Below the pieces are notes generated by a model. It was not told the origin of the DNA. It saw nothing but the letters and a program-made list of their open reading frames with translations, and did not search any database. A stretch of DNA of 64,000 bases from positions 102,469-166,468 of the forward strand of contig JAECQR010000006.1 in NCBI GenBank assembly GCA_015999765.1, read 5' to 3'. The translations under genes and the position numbers were made by a program. Within the stretch, counting starts at the first letter, position 1. Each line of letters opens with the position of its first letter. This DNA comes from Flavobacteriia bacterium (GTDB lineage Bacteria > Bacteroidota > Bacteroidia > Flavobacteriales > Weeksellaceae). This document shows, in pieces, positions 16,481 through 25,689 of the stretch.

Positions 16481-18988
16481 TTATTTATAAGCTTCAATCG
16501 CTTTGTTGATTGCATCGACCTGCTGATTGATTGTGGGACTGGATGGATTGGCTTTAAGCACCGCCATCTTTTTAGCCAGACCATCTTTAAGAATCTGAAC
16601 AATCATCATCTTGGCCTGTGGATTATCGCCAATCTGCTTTTTAACCTGCGTTAAAATCTTCGTTACATTTTCCGTTGCTTTCAGGTTATCAGAACTCATG
16701 ATCCAGTTATAACCGTCTTCGGCAGCTGCGCCCAATTCAGGATTCTGGAATTTCACAAACGGAAAAAAAGCTGCAGTTGAAGCAATTGCCGGCATCTGCT
16801 TTTCGATTCTGTTTTTTACGATAATCGGTAAAAGTTCAGCAATTAAATCATCGCTTGCACCGTCAAGATCAATGCTGCCAGCTAAAGTCGCAACTTTCGA
16901 AGGATCCACGACCGCAATCCCGGAAAGAGAACTTCCTTTCACCGAATTCGACACAGCGCTCATTCCTTTCTCGAAAAGAGGCAGGTATTTCTTGTCTTTT
17001 GTTTTTGTCAAAGCTGAGATCGCTGCAGCCTGAACCAAAGTTTTAGTCTCATTGGAAGCCATTTTTTCAACTTCTGCCAACGCTGCTTTCGCGTGATCAG
17101 ATTTTGTTAAATCAAGACCGCTCAGCGCTTTCATTCTGATTCTGAAGTTCGGGTCTTTCAATGCTGCGACCAAAGTTTTCAGTGACGCAGGATTTGCTCC
17201 TTTATTCTCCGCAGCTTTTTCTACTGCTTTGTATCTGCTTAAAAATTCCTTTGAATTTGAGTATTGTGCGAAATATTGATCCGGCGTTTTATTTTCCGTA
17301 AACTCGCCTAAAATGACACCGTCAGCATTCAGATTGATAAAATCTGGATTTTTGGAAACCGGGAAGCTAAAATCGTTTTTATCTTTCGCACTTACCCAAA
17401 CATTTTTCCTTGTAGGTTTTCCGTTTTCATAGATGTCGAGCGCCAGCGGAAACTGGAAATTACCGCCCACCTGGTCCTGACTTACCGTAACTTTCACCTG
17501 CTTTTTCACAGGTTCGAAGGTTGTAGTGTATGAAACTTTCGGGTGACCGCTGTTGAAATACCACTGATTGAAGAACCAGTTTAAATCTTTGCCTGAAACT
17601 TTTTCCAGCGATAGACGGAACTGATGTGCTTCGGCCGTACCGTATTCATTGGTTTTGAGGTAATCTGTCATTCCGGCCCAGAAAGCATCGTCGCCCACAT
17701 AATTTCTCAACATGTGAAGAATTGAGCCTCCTTTATTATATGAAACCCCATCAAACATATCTTCTTTGTGATGGTAATTAAAACGCACCAAATCTTTGGT
17801 GACATTGGAAGGATCCCGGAAATAACCTTCAGCAGCTTTCATTAAAGTATAATCGGCGAAGTCTTTACCATATTTATGTTCATTCCAAAGGTATTCGGAA
17901 TAGTTGGCGAAAGATTCGTTTACCGTTAGGTTACTCCAGCTTTCAGTAGTAACAAGATCGCCGAACCAATGATGGAAAAGCTCATGAGAAATCACATCTT
18001 CCCAGCGGTTTTCATCGATCAGGTCGCCGGGTTTTTGCTGTGCGGATTCCTGATGAAGTACCGCTGTGGTATTTTCCATCGCCCCGGAAACGTAATCTCT
18101 TGCGGTAATCTGCGCATATTTGGACCAAGGATAATCGTAATTCAGTTTTTTAGAAAAGAATTCCAACATTTCCGGAGTGTTGCCGAAAATCTGCTTCGCG
18201 TACAGTTCATATTCTTTTTCAACATAATAATCTACTGCAATATTTCTCCACTTATCTTTCACCACAGCATAATCTCCCACTCCCATAAAAAACAGGTAAG
18301 GTGCATGCTTTTTATCCATCACCCAGTGGTCGGTACGGAGCCCGTTGCCTTCTTTCACCGAAGATTTCATCAAACCGTTAGATAAAGTGACATATTTGTC
18401 GGGCACGGTCATGTAAATTTCCTGAGTGGTTTTCTGATTGGGCTTGTCGATGGTTGGGAACCATGCAGAACTGGCTTCGGTTTCACCCTGTGTCCAGATC
18501 TGGGTAGGTTTATCAGCATCTTTTCCCTGCGCGTTTACGAAATAAAGTCCCTTTGCATCGGTAATTGCAGCGCTGCCCTTTTCGGTTACTTCATTAGGAC
18601 GCGCGGTGTATTTAATGTAAACCGTATACTCCTGATTCCGCGTATAGGTCTTATCTAAAGTGATCCTCAGCATATCATCTTTGTACGCGTACTTCAGTGG
18701 CGTTTTACCACCATTTTTGTCCAAAGCCACTTCGTGAATGAGCATCGCTTTAGCATCCAGAATCAAGGAATCCGAAGGATAGAAATGCGGGCTGGCCGTT
18801 AACCATTCCTCGCCGTTCATCTGTTCTTTGGCATAATCGAAATTTACTTTGAGTTTAGTATGCTTAAGTTCCGTAGACTTAGTGTGGGTTTGGCGGTATT
18901 CGGTTCTGCCGGAAGTTTCGGTTTGGGCGTAGGCAGTACCGGTAAATAGAATGCCGAGTAGTCCTAAGGAAATGATGAGTTTCTTCAT
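16481..18988 (-). CDS. Secreted M1-family zinc aminopeptidase
   Basis: 835 residues with signal peptide MKKLIISLGLLGILFTGTAYA. The N-terminal beta domain is followed by the thermolysin-like catalytic domain with the exopeptidase motif YVSGAMENTTAV and the zinc site HELFHHWFGD (~res 335), 18 residues before the Glu ligand in NESFANYSEY. The C-terminal third contains HEAT-like helices. Members remove N-terminal residues from peptides. The signal peptide puts it in the periplasm or outside. There is no T9SS sorting domain. Confidence 0.9.
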   Translation of the reverse strand: MKKLIISLGLLGILFTGTAYAQTETSGRTEYRQTHTKSTELKHTKLKVNFDYAKEQMNGEEWLTASPHFYPSDSLILDAKAMLIHEVALDKNGGKTPLKYAYKDDMLRITLDKTYTRNQEYTVYIKYTARPNEVTEKGSAAITDAKGLYFVNAQGKDADKPTQIWTQGETEASSAWFPTIDKPNQKTTQEIYMTVPDKYVTLSNGLMKSSVKEGNGLRTDHWVMDKKHAPYLFFMGVGDYAVVKDKWRNIAVDYYVEKEYELYAKQIFGNTPEMLEFFSKKLNYDYPWSKYAQITARDYVSGAMENTTAVLHQESAQQKPGDLIDENRWEDVISHELFHHWFGDLVTTESWSNLTVNESFANYSEYLWNEHKYGKDFADYTLMKAAEGYFRDPSNVTKDLVRFNYHHKEDMFDGVSYNKGGSILHMLRNYVGDDAFWAGMTDYLKTNEYGTAEAHQFRLSLEKVSGKDLNWFFNQWYFNSGHPKVSYTTTFEPVKKQVKVTVSQDQVGGNFQFPLALDIYENGKPTRKNVWVSAKDKNDFSFPVSKNPDFINLNADGVILGEFTENKTPDQYFAQYSNSKEFLSRYKAVEKAAENKGANPASLKTLVAALKDPNFRIRMKALSGLDLTKSDHAKAALAEVEKMASNETKTLVQAAAISALTKTKDKKYLPLFEKGMSAVSNSVKGSSLSGIAVVDPSKVATLAGSIDLDGASDDLIAELLPIIVKNRIEKQMPAIASTAAFFPFVKFQNPELGAAAEDGYNWIMSSDNLKATENVTKILTQVKKQIGDNPQAKMMIVQILKDGLAKKMAVLKANPSSPTINQQVDAINKAIEAYK

Positions 18989-19056
18989 GTATCGCTGTTT
19001 ATATTTTTATTCGTTGTTTGATGTATTAACTGACTTAAAGTAAAATTGTTTTTGCA

Positions 19057-20376
19057 CTACTGCCTTGTGAAAGTCAATACCATAGATCCCTGATTGAAAT
19101 CTATTGTGTTTTTATCGGGATTAAATTTCATTTTTATACCCGCAGGATCAAATTTAAATTCGGAATCGGAAACAACCTCGAGTGGAAATGCAGTTTGTCC
19201 GGTAGCCTGAGCCATCAGTTTTCCGTTCTCTTCGAAAATTTTAATATCAAGCGGAAATCCTGGTGCTTTGTATGTGCCTTCATATTTTTTAAGGAGTGCG
19301 AGATCAACAGTTTTCTCTTTAAAATCGGGCATTTTAAAATCCATATTCATTGCCGTTTTCAACATGTTGATGGAAATCTGGTTCACATCATAATCCGATT
19401 GATTGGTAATGAAACTCACCCCGGCTTTTGATTCCGGAAAGTAAAAAAGTACCGAACGGAATTCCTCGATCCTCCCGCTGTGACCATATCCATATCTGTC
19501 AATAAACGGCACCTTAGCTAATCCAAACCCGTAATTATCTTTAAAATCCTTCATCGCCGCAAGGCTTTTTTGAGAAATGATCTTGCCGTTTTCCAGTGCA
19601 ATGACGAATTTAAGCAGCTCGGTTGGTGTTGAAATAATATTTCCGGCGCCGATCGGGATACTCATGTCGGTCTCCGGATTTTTTTCATAGACTCCGTTTT
19701 TGTAGTAATAGGCGTGAGCCTGATTTTTTGCAGGATCAATTTTTCCGCCGACTTTAGTTAGAGAAAGTTTCAAGGGTTTTGCAATTTTGTCCTGCAGCAG
19801 TTCAGCATACGACTTCTTATAAACTTTCTCCAGTATATATCCCAACAAGATGTAATTGGAGTTACTGTAAGCATGTTTTTCTCCCGGAGAAAAGTCACTT
19901 TTATATTTCTGAATGATGGAAACCAGCTCATTTTCAGTCTTAGGATTCTGATGGTATTCCCAATATTCCTTCTCGTCGGTAAGATTATGAATTCCGGTAC
20001 GGTGCTGCATGAGTTGAGCTACGGTAATTTTCGGTGAGTTTTCGATTGCAGGGTAAAAATCCGAAAGTTTGGTATCCAGCGATAGTTTTTTCTCTTCTAC
20101 CGCTTTCATCACCAAAACAGCAGTAAAGATTTTGGAGACCGAACCAATTCGGTATTGGGTATTCATATTGGCCTTCTGCTGCTTTTCAGCATCGGCAAAG
20201 CCGGTTACCTTTACAAAGTCAGGTTCATTGCCAGTCGCAAGCGCGTAGCTGCCAACTGCCTTATGACGTACTGCGAGGGAATCCAGATAAGCTGATAGTT
20301 TCTCGCGGTTACCCTGCTGGGCAAAATTCAGAATGAATGCTCCTGACAGGGCGGCTGTAAATAATTTTTTCCACAT
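19057..20376 (-). CDS. Serine hydrolase, class C beta-lactamase family
   Basis: 439 residues with a signal peptide (1-19). Active-site motifs in order: SxxK as SVSKIFTA (~res 78), YxN as YSNSNY (~res 168), and HSG as YGHSGR (~res 294). The final ~90 residues form an extra beta domain after the transpeptidase fold. Such proteins are periplasmic D-aminopeptidases, esterases or carboxypeptidases; true AmpC activity is not implied, since the KTG motif is replaced by HSG. It is a separate gene with 68 nt to the M1 gene. Confidence 0.85.
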   Translation of the reverse strand: MWKKLFTAALSGAFILNFAQQGNREKLSAYLDSLAVRHKAVGSYALATGNEPDFVKVTGFADAEKQQKANMNTQYRIGSVSKIFTAVLVMKAVEEKKLSLDTKLSDFYPAIENSPKITVAQLMQHRTGIHNLTDEKEYWEYHQNPKTENELVSIIQKYKSDFSPGEKHAYSNSNYILLGYILEKVYKKSYAELLQDKIAKPLKLSLTKVGGKIDPAKNQAHAYYYKNGVYEKNPETDMSIPIGAGNIISTPTELLKFVIALENGKIISQKSLAAMKDFKDNYGFGLAKVPFIDRYGYGHSGRIEEFRSVLFYFPESKAGVSFITNQSDYDVNQISINMLKTAMNMDFKMPDFKEKTVDLALLKKYEGTYKAPGFPLDIKIFEENGKLMAQATGQTAFPLEVVSDSEFKFDPAGIKMKFNPDKNTIDFNQGSMVLTFTRQ

Positions 20377-20454
20377 AAGAATTAGTTTTCTTAATGGGTA
20401 GCAAAAACGATAAATTAGTTACGGAAATACCTGATCTTTAACAAATAAACTTAT

Positions 20455-21249
20455 TTAAACCGCTACAGGCGCTTTAATTCCCGGATATGGATCATAATTT
20501 TCGAGCGTGAAATCTTCAAAAGTGAAACTGAAAATATCTTTAATCTGAGGATTGAGTTTCATCGTTGGTAAAGCTTTCGGAGTTCTGGAAAGCTGTTTTT
20601 TAACCTGCTCGAAATGATTGTTATAAATATGAACATCACCAAAAGTGTGAACATAATCACCCACTTCCAAATCGCAAACCTGTGCAACCATCATCAGTAA
20701 CAACGCATAACTTGCAATATTAAAGGGAACGCCAAGAAAAACATCAGCACTTCGCTGATACAGCTGCAGCGATAATTTTCCGTCGGCAACGTAAAACTGA
20801 AACATTGCGTGGCAAGGCGCTAAAGCCATATTAGGAATTTCAGCAACATTCCATGCGGAAACGATGAGTCTCCGGGAATCCGGATTTTTTTTAATCTGAT
20901 CAATCACTTCCGAAACCTGATCGACCACTTTTCCGTCTGCACCGGCCCAGCTTCTCCACTGCGCGCCGTAAACAGGTCCTAAATCTCCATTTTCATCAGC
21001 CCATTCATTCCAGATTGAAACGCCATTATCGGTTAAATACTTTACATTGGTATCGCCTTTTAAAAACCAAAGCAATTCATAAATAATTGATTTTAAATGA
21101 ACTTTTTTAGTGGTTACCAAAGGGAAACCTTCAGACAAATCGTATCGCAGCTGGTAACCAAAAATACTTCGGGTGCCGGTGCCGGTTCTGTCGGTTTTAT
21201 CGGTTCCGTTGTCGATGATATTCTGAAGTAAGTCGAGGTAATTTTGCAT
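20455..21249 (-). CDS. thyA: Thymidylate synthase
   Basis: 264 residues, exactly the length of E. coli ThyA. It converts dUMP to dTMP with methylenetetrahydrofolate. Motifs: [11 protein letters not shown] (phosphate-binding Arg), [10 protein letters not shown], catalytic Cys in [12 protein letters not shown] (~res 147), [17 protein letters not shown], and the C-terminal GIKAPVAV closing the active site. No dfrA is adjacent. Confidence 0.97.
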   Translation of the reverse strand: MQNYLDLLQNIIDNGTDKTDRTGTGTRSIFGYQLRYDLSEGFPLVTTKKVHLKSIIYELLWFLKGDTNVKYLTDNGVSIWNEWADENGDLGPVYGAQWRSWAGADGKVVDQVSEVIDQIKKNPDSRRLIVSAWNVAEIPNMALAPCHAMFQFYVADGKLSLQLYQRSADVFLGVPFNIASYALLLMMVAQVCDLEVGDYVHTFGDVHIYNNHFEQVKKQLSRTPKALPTMKLNPQIKDIFSFTFEDFTLENYDPYPGIKAPVAV

Positions 21250-21276
21250 GATAAGAATGTGGAGTGTTTTTTTCTA

Positions 21277-21284
21277 CAAAAATA
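21277..21284 (-). promoter_or_regulatory. -7 box of thyA
   Basis: Minus-strand TATTTTTG fits TAnnTTTG and lies 28 nt before the thyA ATG. I see no good -33 TTG at the normal distance. Confidence 0.4.
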
Positions 21285-21306
21285 GCAAACCTTTTTAATT
21301 GGTTGA

Positions 21307-22002
21307 TTAGTAAGGTTGATAATTAGATTTTTGATAAAAAAGCAAGTGATTGAATTTCACCTGTATTTTATCTGAATTTCCGGTGACTGATTTTAATTTA
21401 CCAAATTTCTCTTCATCGCTATAATAATTATCCCAATAGTCAAATTTGACAGGTCCGAAGCTTTTGATTTTTCCGTATTTTGCTTTATTTAGTGGTTCAT
21501 TTTCCCAGTAATCAACAAATATACTTCCTATGTTTTTTATCTTCCCATATCTTGCGGTGTCGAAACCGTCTTTATCCCAGTAATCTACCGGGATCGTTCC
21601 AATATTTTTTACTCTTCCAAATTTTTCTTTTTCGTAATTGTGGCTGTCCCAATAGTCGATTGTAACTTTACCAATACTCTTCACCTTCCCGTATCTTGCA
21701 TCATTCACGTTGGAAGTCAGCCAATACTCAATCTTTGTATTCCCATAACTTTTGAGTTTTCCGTATTTTTCTTTTTCAAAATGTTCATTGTCATAATAAT
21801 CAAAACTGCCGTTAAAATTATTTGTTGTAAAACCTGAAATACTGCCATTTTCAGTAAGAAAAAACACAAATTCTTCAGTATAAATTTCTATAGAACCTAA
21901 ACTACCTCCACCAAATGACGCTACCACTTTCTGCATCTGTTGTGCCTGAATGTTTATAAAAGTCAGAAGCAAAGACCAACATAAAACAAATTTTAATTTC
22001 AT
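21307..22002 (-). CDS. Secreted repeat protein of unknown function
   Basis: 231 residues. Signal peptide MKLKFVLCWSLLLTFINIQA. After a ~55-residue lead region come five 24-residue repeats and a partial sixth (from res 79), each of the form [KR][YF]G[KR]xK[SN]xG followed by xxx[ED]YW and an acidic/polar linker. I recognise no named family; the pattern suggests a beta-solenoid or stacked beta-hairpins exposed outside the cytoplasm. The repeat ends close to the C-terminus and there is no sorting domain. It lies 11 nt downstream of the GreA-like gene. Confidence 0.7.
   Translation of the reverse strand: MKLKFVLCWSLLLTFINIQAQQMQKVVASFGGGSLGSIEIYTEEFVFFLTENGSISGFTTNNFNGSFDYYDNEHFEKEKYGKLKSYGNTKIEYWLTSNVNDARYGKVKSIGKVTIDYWDSHNYEKEKFGRVKNIGTIPVDYWDKDGFDTARYGKIKNIGSIFVDYWENEPLNKAKYGKIKSFGPVKFDYWDNYYSDEEKFGKLKSVTGNSDKIQVKFNHLLFYQKSNYQPY
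21409..21768 (-). repeat. Five 72-bp tandem repeats within the secreted repeat protein
   Basis: Each unit encodes 24 residues with conserved YGK, K[SN].G and DYW positions. The DNA copies differ at many sites, so expansion is not recent. The units are in frame without interruption. Confidence 0.75.
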
Positions 22003-22013
22003 ATTTCTAATTT

Positions 22014-22454
22014 TTACCAGATATTTTTAATGGTCTGTTTTACCGCATTAATAACAAAAACATCCTTATTAACTTTTCCTGTCATCGCTTGTGCTAAAGG
22101 ACTTTCAGGGGAAATTAAAAATATTTTATGATGATGAGTTTCAAGAGAGCCTAAGGAAACTGCAATATAAAACATGCCTTTATCCGTTTCTACCAGACTT
22201 CCCAAACCGACGGTCTGATGAAGATTGGTATTGATTAATTTCAAAGAATTTTTCGCCCGCAGATTTTCATTCAGCTGAATCTGCAGATTATTGATCTCCT
22301 GCTGTACCATTTCCCGCGAAGTTTCGTATTTATCGCCCATTGAACTTTTGGTTTCGTTGTTGGCGGCGCGGGTTTCGGCAATCAGATGTTCTAAATGACC
22401 AATTTTTTCTGATAATTTGTCATGAATGATCTGCAGGATTTCGGATTTGTTCAT
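22014..22454 (-). CDS. GreA/GreB-like C-terminal domain protein with N-terminal coiled coil
   Basis: 146 residues. A helical N-terminus (1-75) with KYETSREMVQQEINNLQIQL resembles the GreA coiled coil, but is short. The C-terminal domain has LGSLVETDKGMFYIAVSLG and SPLAQAMTGKVNKDVFVI, like the FKBP-type domain of Gre factors (SPIAxALxGKxxGD). Tip acidic residues that stimulate RNA polymerase cleavage are not obvious, so it may act differently. Many flavobacterial genomes carry such proteins under misleading names. It lies 7 nt downstream of the amylase gene. Confidence 0.65.
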   Translation of the reverse strand: MNKSEILQIIHDKLSEKIGHLEHLIAETRAANNETKSSMGDKYETSREMVQQEINNLQIQLNENLRAKNSLKLINTNLHQTVGLGSLVETDKGMFYIAVSLGSLETHHHKIFLISPESPLAQAMTGKVNKDVFVINAVKQTIKNIW

Positions 22455-22461
22455 TCAGCGT

Positions 22462-23814
22462 TTATTTTTCCATTACGGCATATCCGCCGACCGGTAAGTA
22501 AAAACTTTTATCCTGTGAAAAATCTTTTACGGGACCACTGAAAACATTTTTAAATACTCCGGAAACATTTTCGTCACCGATGGTAAAAGAGACATTCTCT
22601 TTAGAGAAATTGAGAACAACCAACACCTCATCTTTACCGTTCTTTCTGACATAAGCTAAGACCTTATCGTCTGCCGAAGTTTTAAGAATCTGAGTTTTTG
22701 CGGCAGGATCACCTCCTCTTAATGCCGGATTATCTGATTTAAGGTTTAGTAAAGTTTTGTAGAAACCGTGAAGTTCATTAGTTCCTGTCCACGGGATTGG
22801 ATCTTTCTCGAAAAACTCCAGTCTTTTTGTTTTCAATGGAAGTTCCTGACCGTTATAAAGTAGCGGAACGCCATTCCACGTTACGGAAAACACGGCTAAA
22901 GGTTTTGCCAGAACACCATATTTTTCATACTCGGTTCCGTTCCAGGTATTTTCGTCATGATTGGAAGTAAACCAGGCTCTCATCGAACCGTCTCCGATCG
23001 CTGAATATCTTGAAAGAAGATTTTTTAAATCATCAAAAGAAGCTTTCCCGTCGTTATAATCTTTTGTTTTGTGCATCCAGTTCCAGATGTAACTTGCATC
23101 GAAAACTTTCCCGTAATCAGGATTGTCGAGTTCGTCGAATTCGCCGAGCCAGAAGAGCGGTTTTACTTTTTCAACTTCCGGTCTTGCCTGCTGCCAGAAA
23201 TCAACTTCAACCCAAGCCGCAAGATCGCAGCGGAATCCGTCGATATTGGTTTCCCGAACCCAGAATTTCATCGCTTCGATCATCGCTAATCTCATTTCAG
23301 GATTGCTGTAGTCAAGTTCGATGATATCATCCATTCCGGAAGCGATCTGAAAATCGTTCGTTTTAGGATCTTTAAGATAAAAGTCAGGATGGGTTTTCGT
23401 CCATACATGGTCCCAACCAGTATGGTTTGCAACCCAGTCGATGATTACTTTGAAGCCCATTTTATGAGCTTCATCCACCATATGTTTAAAATCTTCCATC
23501 GTACCGAATTCCGGATTGATGGCGGTGTAGTCCTGTGCTGCATACTGGCTGCCCAAAGGTCCTTTTTTATTTTTCTGTGCGATAGGGGTGATTGGCATAA
23601 ACCAAAGGGTTTTCACTCCCATTTCTTTCAGACGCGGCATCTCTTTTTCGAATGCCCGGAAAGTTCCTTCCGGAGTATACTGTCTTATATTAACTTCGTA
23701 AATATTGGTGGTGTGCTTCCATTCGCTGGGCAACTCGTTTATTTTTGTAGATTTTTGAGTGGTACAGGATGCGATTCCCAGACCGATGATTGCTAAAAGG
23801 ATGAGTTTTTTCAT
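22462..23814 (-). CDS. Alpha-amylase family (GH13) lipoprotein
   Basis: 450 residues with a lipobox (GIASC, Cys17). The (beta/alpha)8 domain has the four GH13 regions: VIIDWVANHTG (~res 123-133), GFRCDLAAW with nucleophile D197, FWLGEFDE with acid/base E225, and FTSNHDENTW with the transition-state Asp. A C-terminal beta domain completes it. It acts on alpha-1,4- or alpha-1,6-glucans; being a lipoprotein it is likely periplasmic or surface-anchored. No SusCD partners are adjacent. Confidence 0.92.
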   Translation of the reverse strand: MKKLILLAIIGLGIASCTTQKSTKINELPSEWKHTTNIYEVNIRQYTPEGTFRAFEKEMPRLKEMGVKTLWFMPITPIAQKNKKGPLGSQYAAQDYTAINPEFGTMEDFKHMVDEAHKMGFKVIIDWVANHTGWDHVWTKTHPDFYLKDPKTNDFQIASGMDDIIELDYSNPEMRLAMIEAMKFWVRETNIDGFRCDLAAWVEVDFWQQARPEVEKVKPLFWLGEFDELDNPDYGKVFDASYIWNWMHKTKDYNDGKASFDDLKNLLSRYSAIGDGSMRAWFTSNHDENTWNGTEYEKYGVLAKPLAVFSVTWNGVPLLYNGQELPLKTKRLEFFEKDPIPWTGTNELHGFYKTLLNLKSDNPALRGGDPAAKTQILKTSADDKVLAYVRKNGKDEVLVVLNFSKENVSFTIGDENVSGVFKNVFSGPVKDFSQDKSFYLPVGGYAVMEK

Positions 23815-23906
23815 TCTGATGATTTGCTAGCAAATGTATGGGTTTTTTATTAAAATTCCCAGTCGCGGACGCATCGTTCTCCTTCCAATTACTATAAAAA
23901 GTTCAA

Positions 23907-23932
23907 TAAAAAACCCCGGAAAATCCGGGGTT
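23907..23932 (-). terminator. Terminator of the pRiA4b ORF-3-like gene
   Basis: AACCCCGGA and TCCGGGGTT pair perfectly around AAA (23912-23932). On the minus strand a T-rich tract follows. It begins 7 nt past the stop codon. Confidence 0.9.
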
Positions 23933-23938
23933 GTATTT

Positions 23939-24520
23939 TTAAACTTCATCAGTATCATCTTCTTCAAAGAAATCATCATCGAAATCATCTTCCTCATCAT
24001 CAAAACCTTCGTCTTCATCTGAAAAATCACCGGAACTGAAATCTTCGTCAAAATTCCCGAAATCATCATCAGCTAAAGGAATCGGCGAACTTTTCTTTGC
24101 TTTCTTTCCTCCTTTACTTGGTGCTTTCAGCGGCATATTTCCGAAACGGAAAACGGTAATGGGGTAATTTACAGCAGGTTTTTCGTCGATAATTTCTACC
24201 AGCTCGCAGAAGAACTCCCAAAGATCCATAAAACCGTACTGGAAGTGTACTTTGTCTCCTACTTTTTCGAAGGCTTCGGTGATATACACATCCGACATTA
24301 TTTCTCCTTCCCCATCATCACTCATATCTTCCAACGGAACTGTTTTTACAACCATTCCCTCCTCATCCAGAATGTTAAAAAGCGAAAGATCCTCGCCCAT
24401 CAGCGTAAATGCGCTCTTGATTCCCAAATGCAAATTCCAGAGATTCTGCTTTTCCTTGATCTCAACATCGCGGAAGATATCATCTTTAGCATCTAAAATA
24501 ATGCGGATTTTATAAACCAT
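23939..24520 (-). CDS. Plasmid pRiA4b ORF-3-like (IS1096 passenger TnpR-like) protein
   Basis: 193 residues from MVYKIRIILDAKDDIFRDVE. The ORF-track start at 24592 would lie in the promoter and adds unrelated sequence. The domain begins with the typical KIRI...DVEI and NLWNLHLGIKSAFTL pattern and includes VHFQYGFMDLWEF. The C-terminal ~30 residues are almost all Asp, Glu and Phe, an unusual acidic tail. The role of the family is unknown; despite the name there is no transposase here. Confidence 0.75.
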   Translation of the reverse strand: MVYKIRIILDAKDDIFRDVEIKEKQNLWNLHLGIKSAFTLMGEDLSLFNILDEEGMVVKTVPLEDMSDDGEGEIMSDVYITEAFEKVGDKVHFQYGFMDLWEFFCELVEIIDEKPAVNYPITVFRFGNMPLKAPSKGGKKAKKSSPIPLADDDFGNFDEDFSSGDFSDEDEGFDDEEDDFDDDFFEEDDTDEV

Positions 24521-24564
24521 TTTGTGTTTAAATTTTGATAGTTTTTTAGAATTGATTTCCGGTA

Positions 24565-24596
24565 CAAATATAAAACAATAGAATTTTGACAAAAAA
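24565..24596 (-). promoter_or_regulatory. Promoter of the pRiA4b ORF-3-like gene
   Basis: Minus-strand TTTTTTG (24596-24590), 17 bp, then TATATTTG (24572-24565), a full -33/-7 match. The predicted RNA start at about 24559 gives a ~40-nt leader and rules out the upstream ORF-track start. Confidence 0.7.
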
Positions 24597-24645
24597 GAAT
24601 TCGCAGCCCTTTTTTTAAAAAAGTTTTGCTTACATTTTGCGCTTG

Positions 24646-25680
24646 TTAATTGCTTTTCTCGAGTAAAAAACTGAACTGTGTACCTTCCAAATATACGCTT
24701 TCCACGGAGATATTCTCACCATGCGCTTCCAGAATATGTTTCACAATCGCGAGTCCCAGTCCGGATCCGCCATCGTTGCGGTTTCTGCTGGTTTCCACGC
24801 GGTAAAACCTTTCAAAAATACGGGGTAAAACTTCAGGTTTAATTCCCATTCCGTTGTCTTCCACGAGGACCAAAACCTTATTTTTCAGGATGGTAGTTTT
24901 GATGATGATCTGCGCCTTGTCTCTGTTCGCATAATGAATGGCATTTGAAATTAAATTGATCAGGACCTGAGAGATTTTCTGCTTATCGGCATTTACAAAA
25001 ATCTGCGGTGCTGCGGTCTGCAGCTGTACTCTTGCTTCTTTCCGAAGTGCTTCCAGATCCAGAAGGTCAATAATCTCGCGCACGACACTGTTGAGATCGA
25101 AACTGGTGATATTTAGCGTTATCTCGCCGGATTCGTACTGGTTGATCATATCAAGATCCTTCACGATATTAAGTAACCTTTCTACCGATTTATCAATTCT
25201 TTCCAAGTATTTATCGCGGATTGCCAGATTTTCCACACCGCCATCCATAAGGGTTTCAACATATCCCTGGATAGAAAATAAAGGGGTTTTCAGTTCATGA
25301 GAAACATTTCCGATGTATTCTTTCCGATAAGTTTCCATTTCTTTCATGGTTACCATTTCGGTTGCACTCTTTTGGCTAAAGGCAGAAAATCTTTCCCCCA
25401 GCTGCTTAAAATCCATTTCATTATCATCATCGGGACTAATGTCTTCCGGAAGAATGGTAGAGATTTTTCTTATCTGCTTTTTACCATAGAAATTAAAAAG
25501 GTAATCAAGAATCACATAATTAAGCGCAAATATTAGGACGACACAAACCAAAAGAGTAAGATAAAAATTGCTTTTGCTGTGAAAAACCGCATCGTTGGTA
25601 TAATCGAAACCCAACGCCACCAGAGACATGGCTACGGTCAGGAAAACTGAAGCAAGTAAAGTAAGCCGGTGAAACCTCAT
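24646..25680 (-). CDS. Sensor histidine kinase (PhoR-like)
   Basis: 344 residues. Two N-terminal membrane helices (~7-25 and ~40-62) flank a short ~15-residue periplasmic loop, so ligand sensing outside is unlikely. A HAMP/linker region follows. HisKA has GNVSHELKTPLF with H128. HATPase_c has N-box NLISNAIHYA, G1 EDNGMGI, F-box FERFYR and G2 GGSGLGLAIV. The short loop and domain order resemble PhoR, which in other bacteria senses phosphate transport status. The gene follows the response regulator by 9 nt. Confidence 0.88.
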   Translation of the reverse strand: MRFHRLTLLASVFLTVAMSLVALGFDYTNDAVFHSKSNFYLTLLVCVVLIFALNYVILDYLFNFYGKKQIRKISTILPEDISPDDDNEMDFKQLGERFSAFSQKSATEMVTMKEMETYRKEYIGNVSHELKTPLFSIQGYVETLMDGGVENLAIRDKYLERIDKSVERLLNIVKDLDMINQYESGEITLNITSFDLNSVVREIIDLLDLEALRKEARVQLQTAAPQIFVNADKQKISQVLINLISNAIHYANRDKAQIIIKTTILKNKVLVLVEDNGMGIKPEVLPRIFERFYRVETSRNRNDGGSGLGLAIVKHILEAHGENISVESVYLEGTQFSFLLEKSN

Positions 25681-25689
25681 CTTACAAAT

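Noticed and set aside
23939-24520. Calling this a transposon remnant because of the IS1096 passenger name
   Set aside because: No transposase, resolvase motif or inverted repeats are near; only the family label points that way.
24521-24592. Upstream extension of the pRiA4b ORF-3-like protein
   Set aside because: It overlaps the promoter TTTTTTG-N17-TATATTTG.
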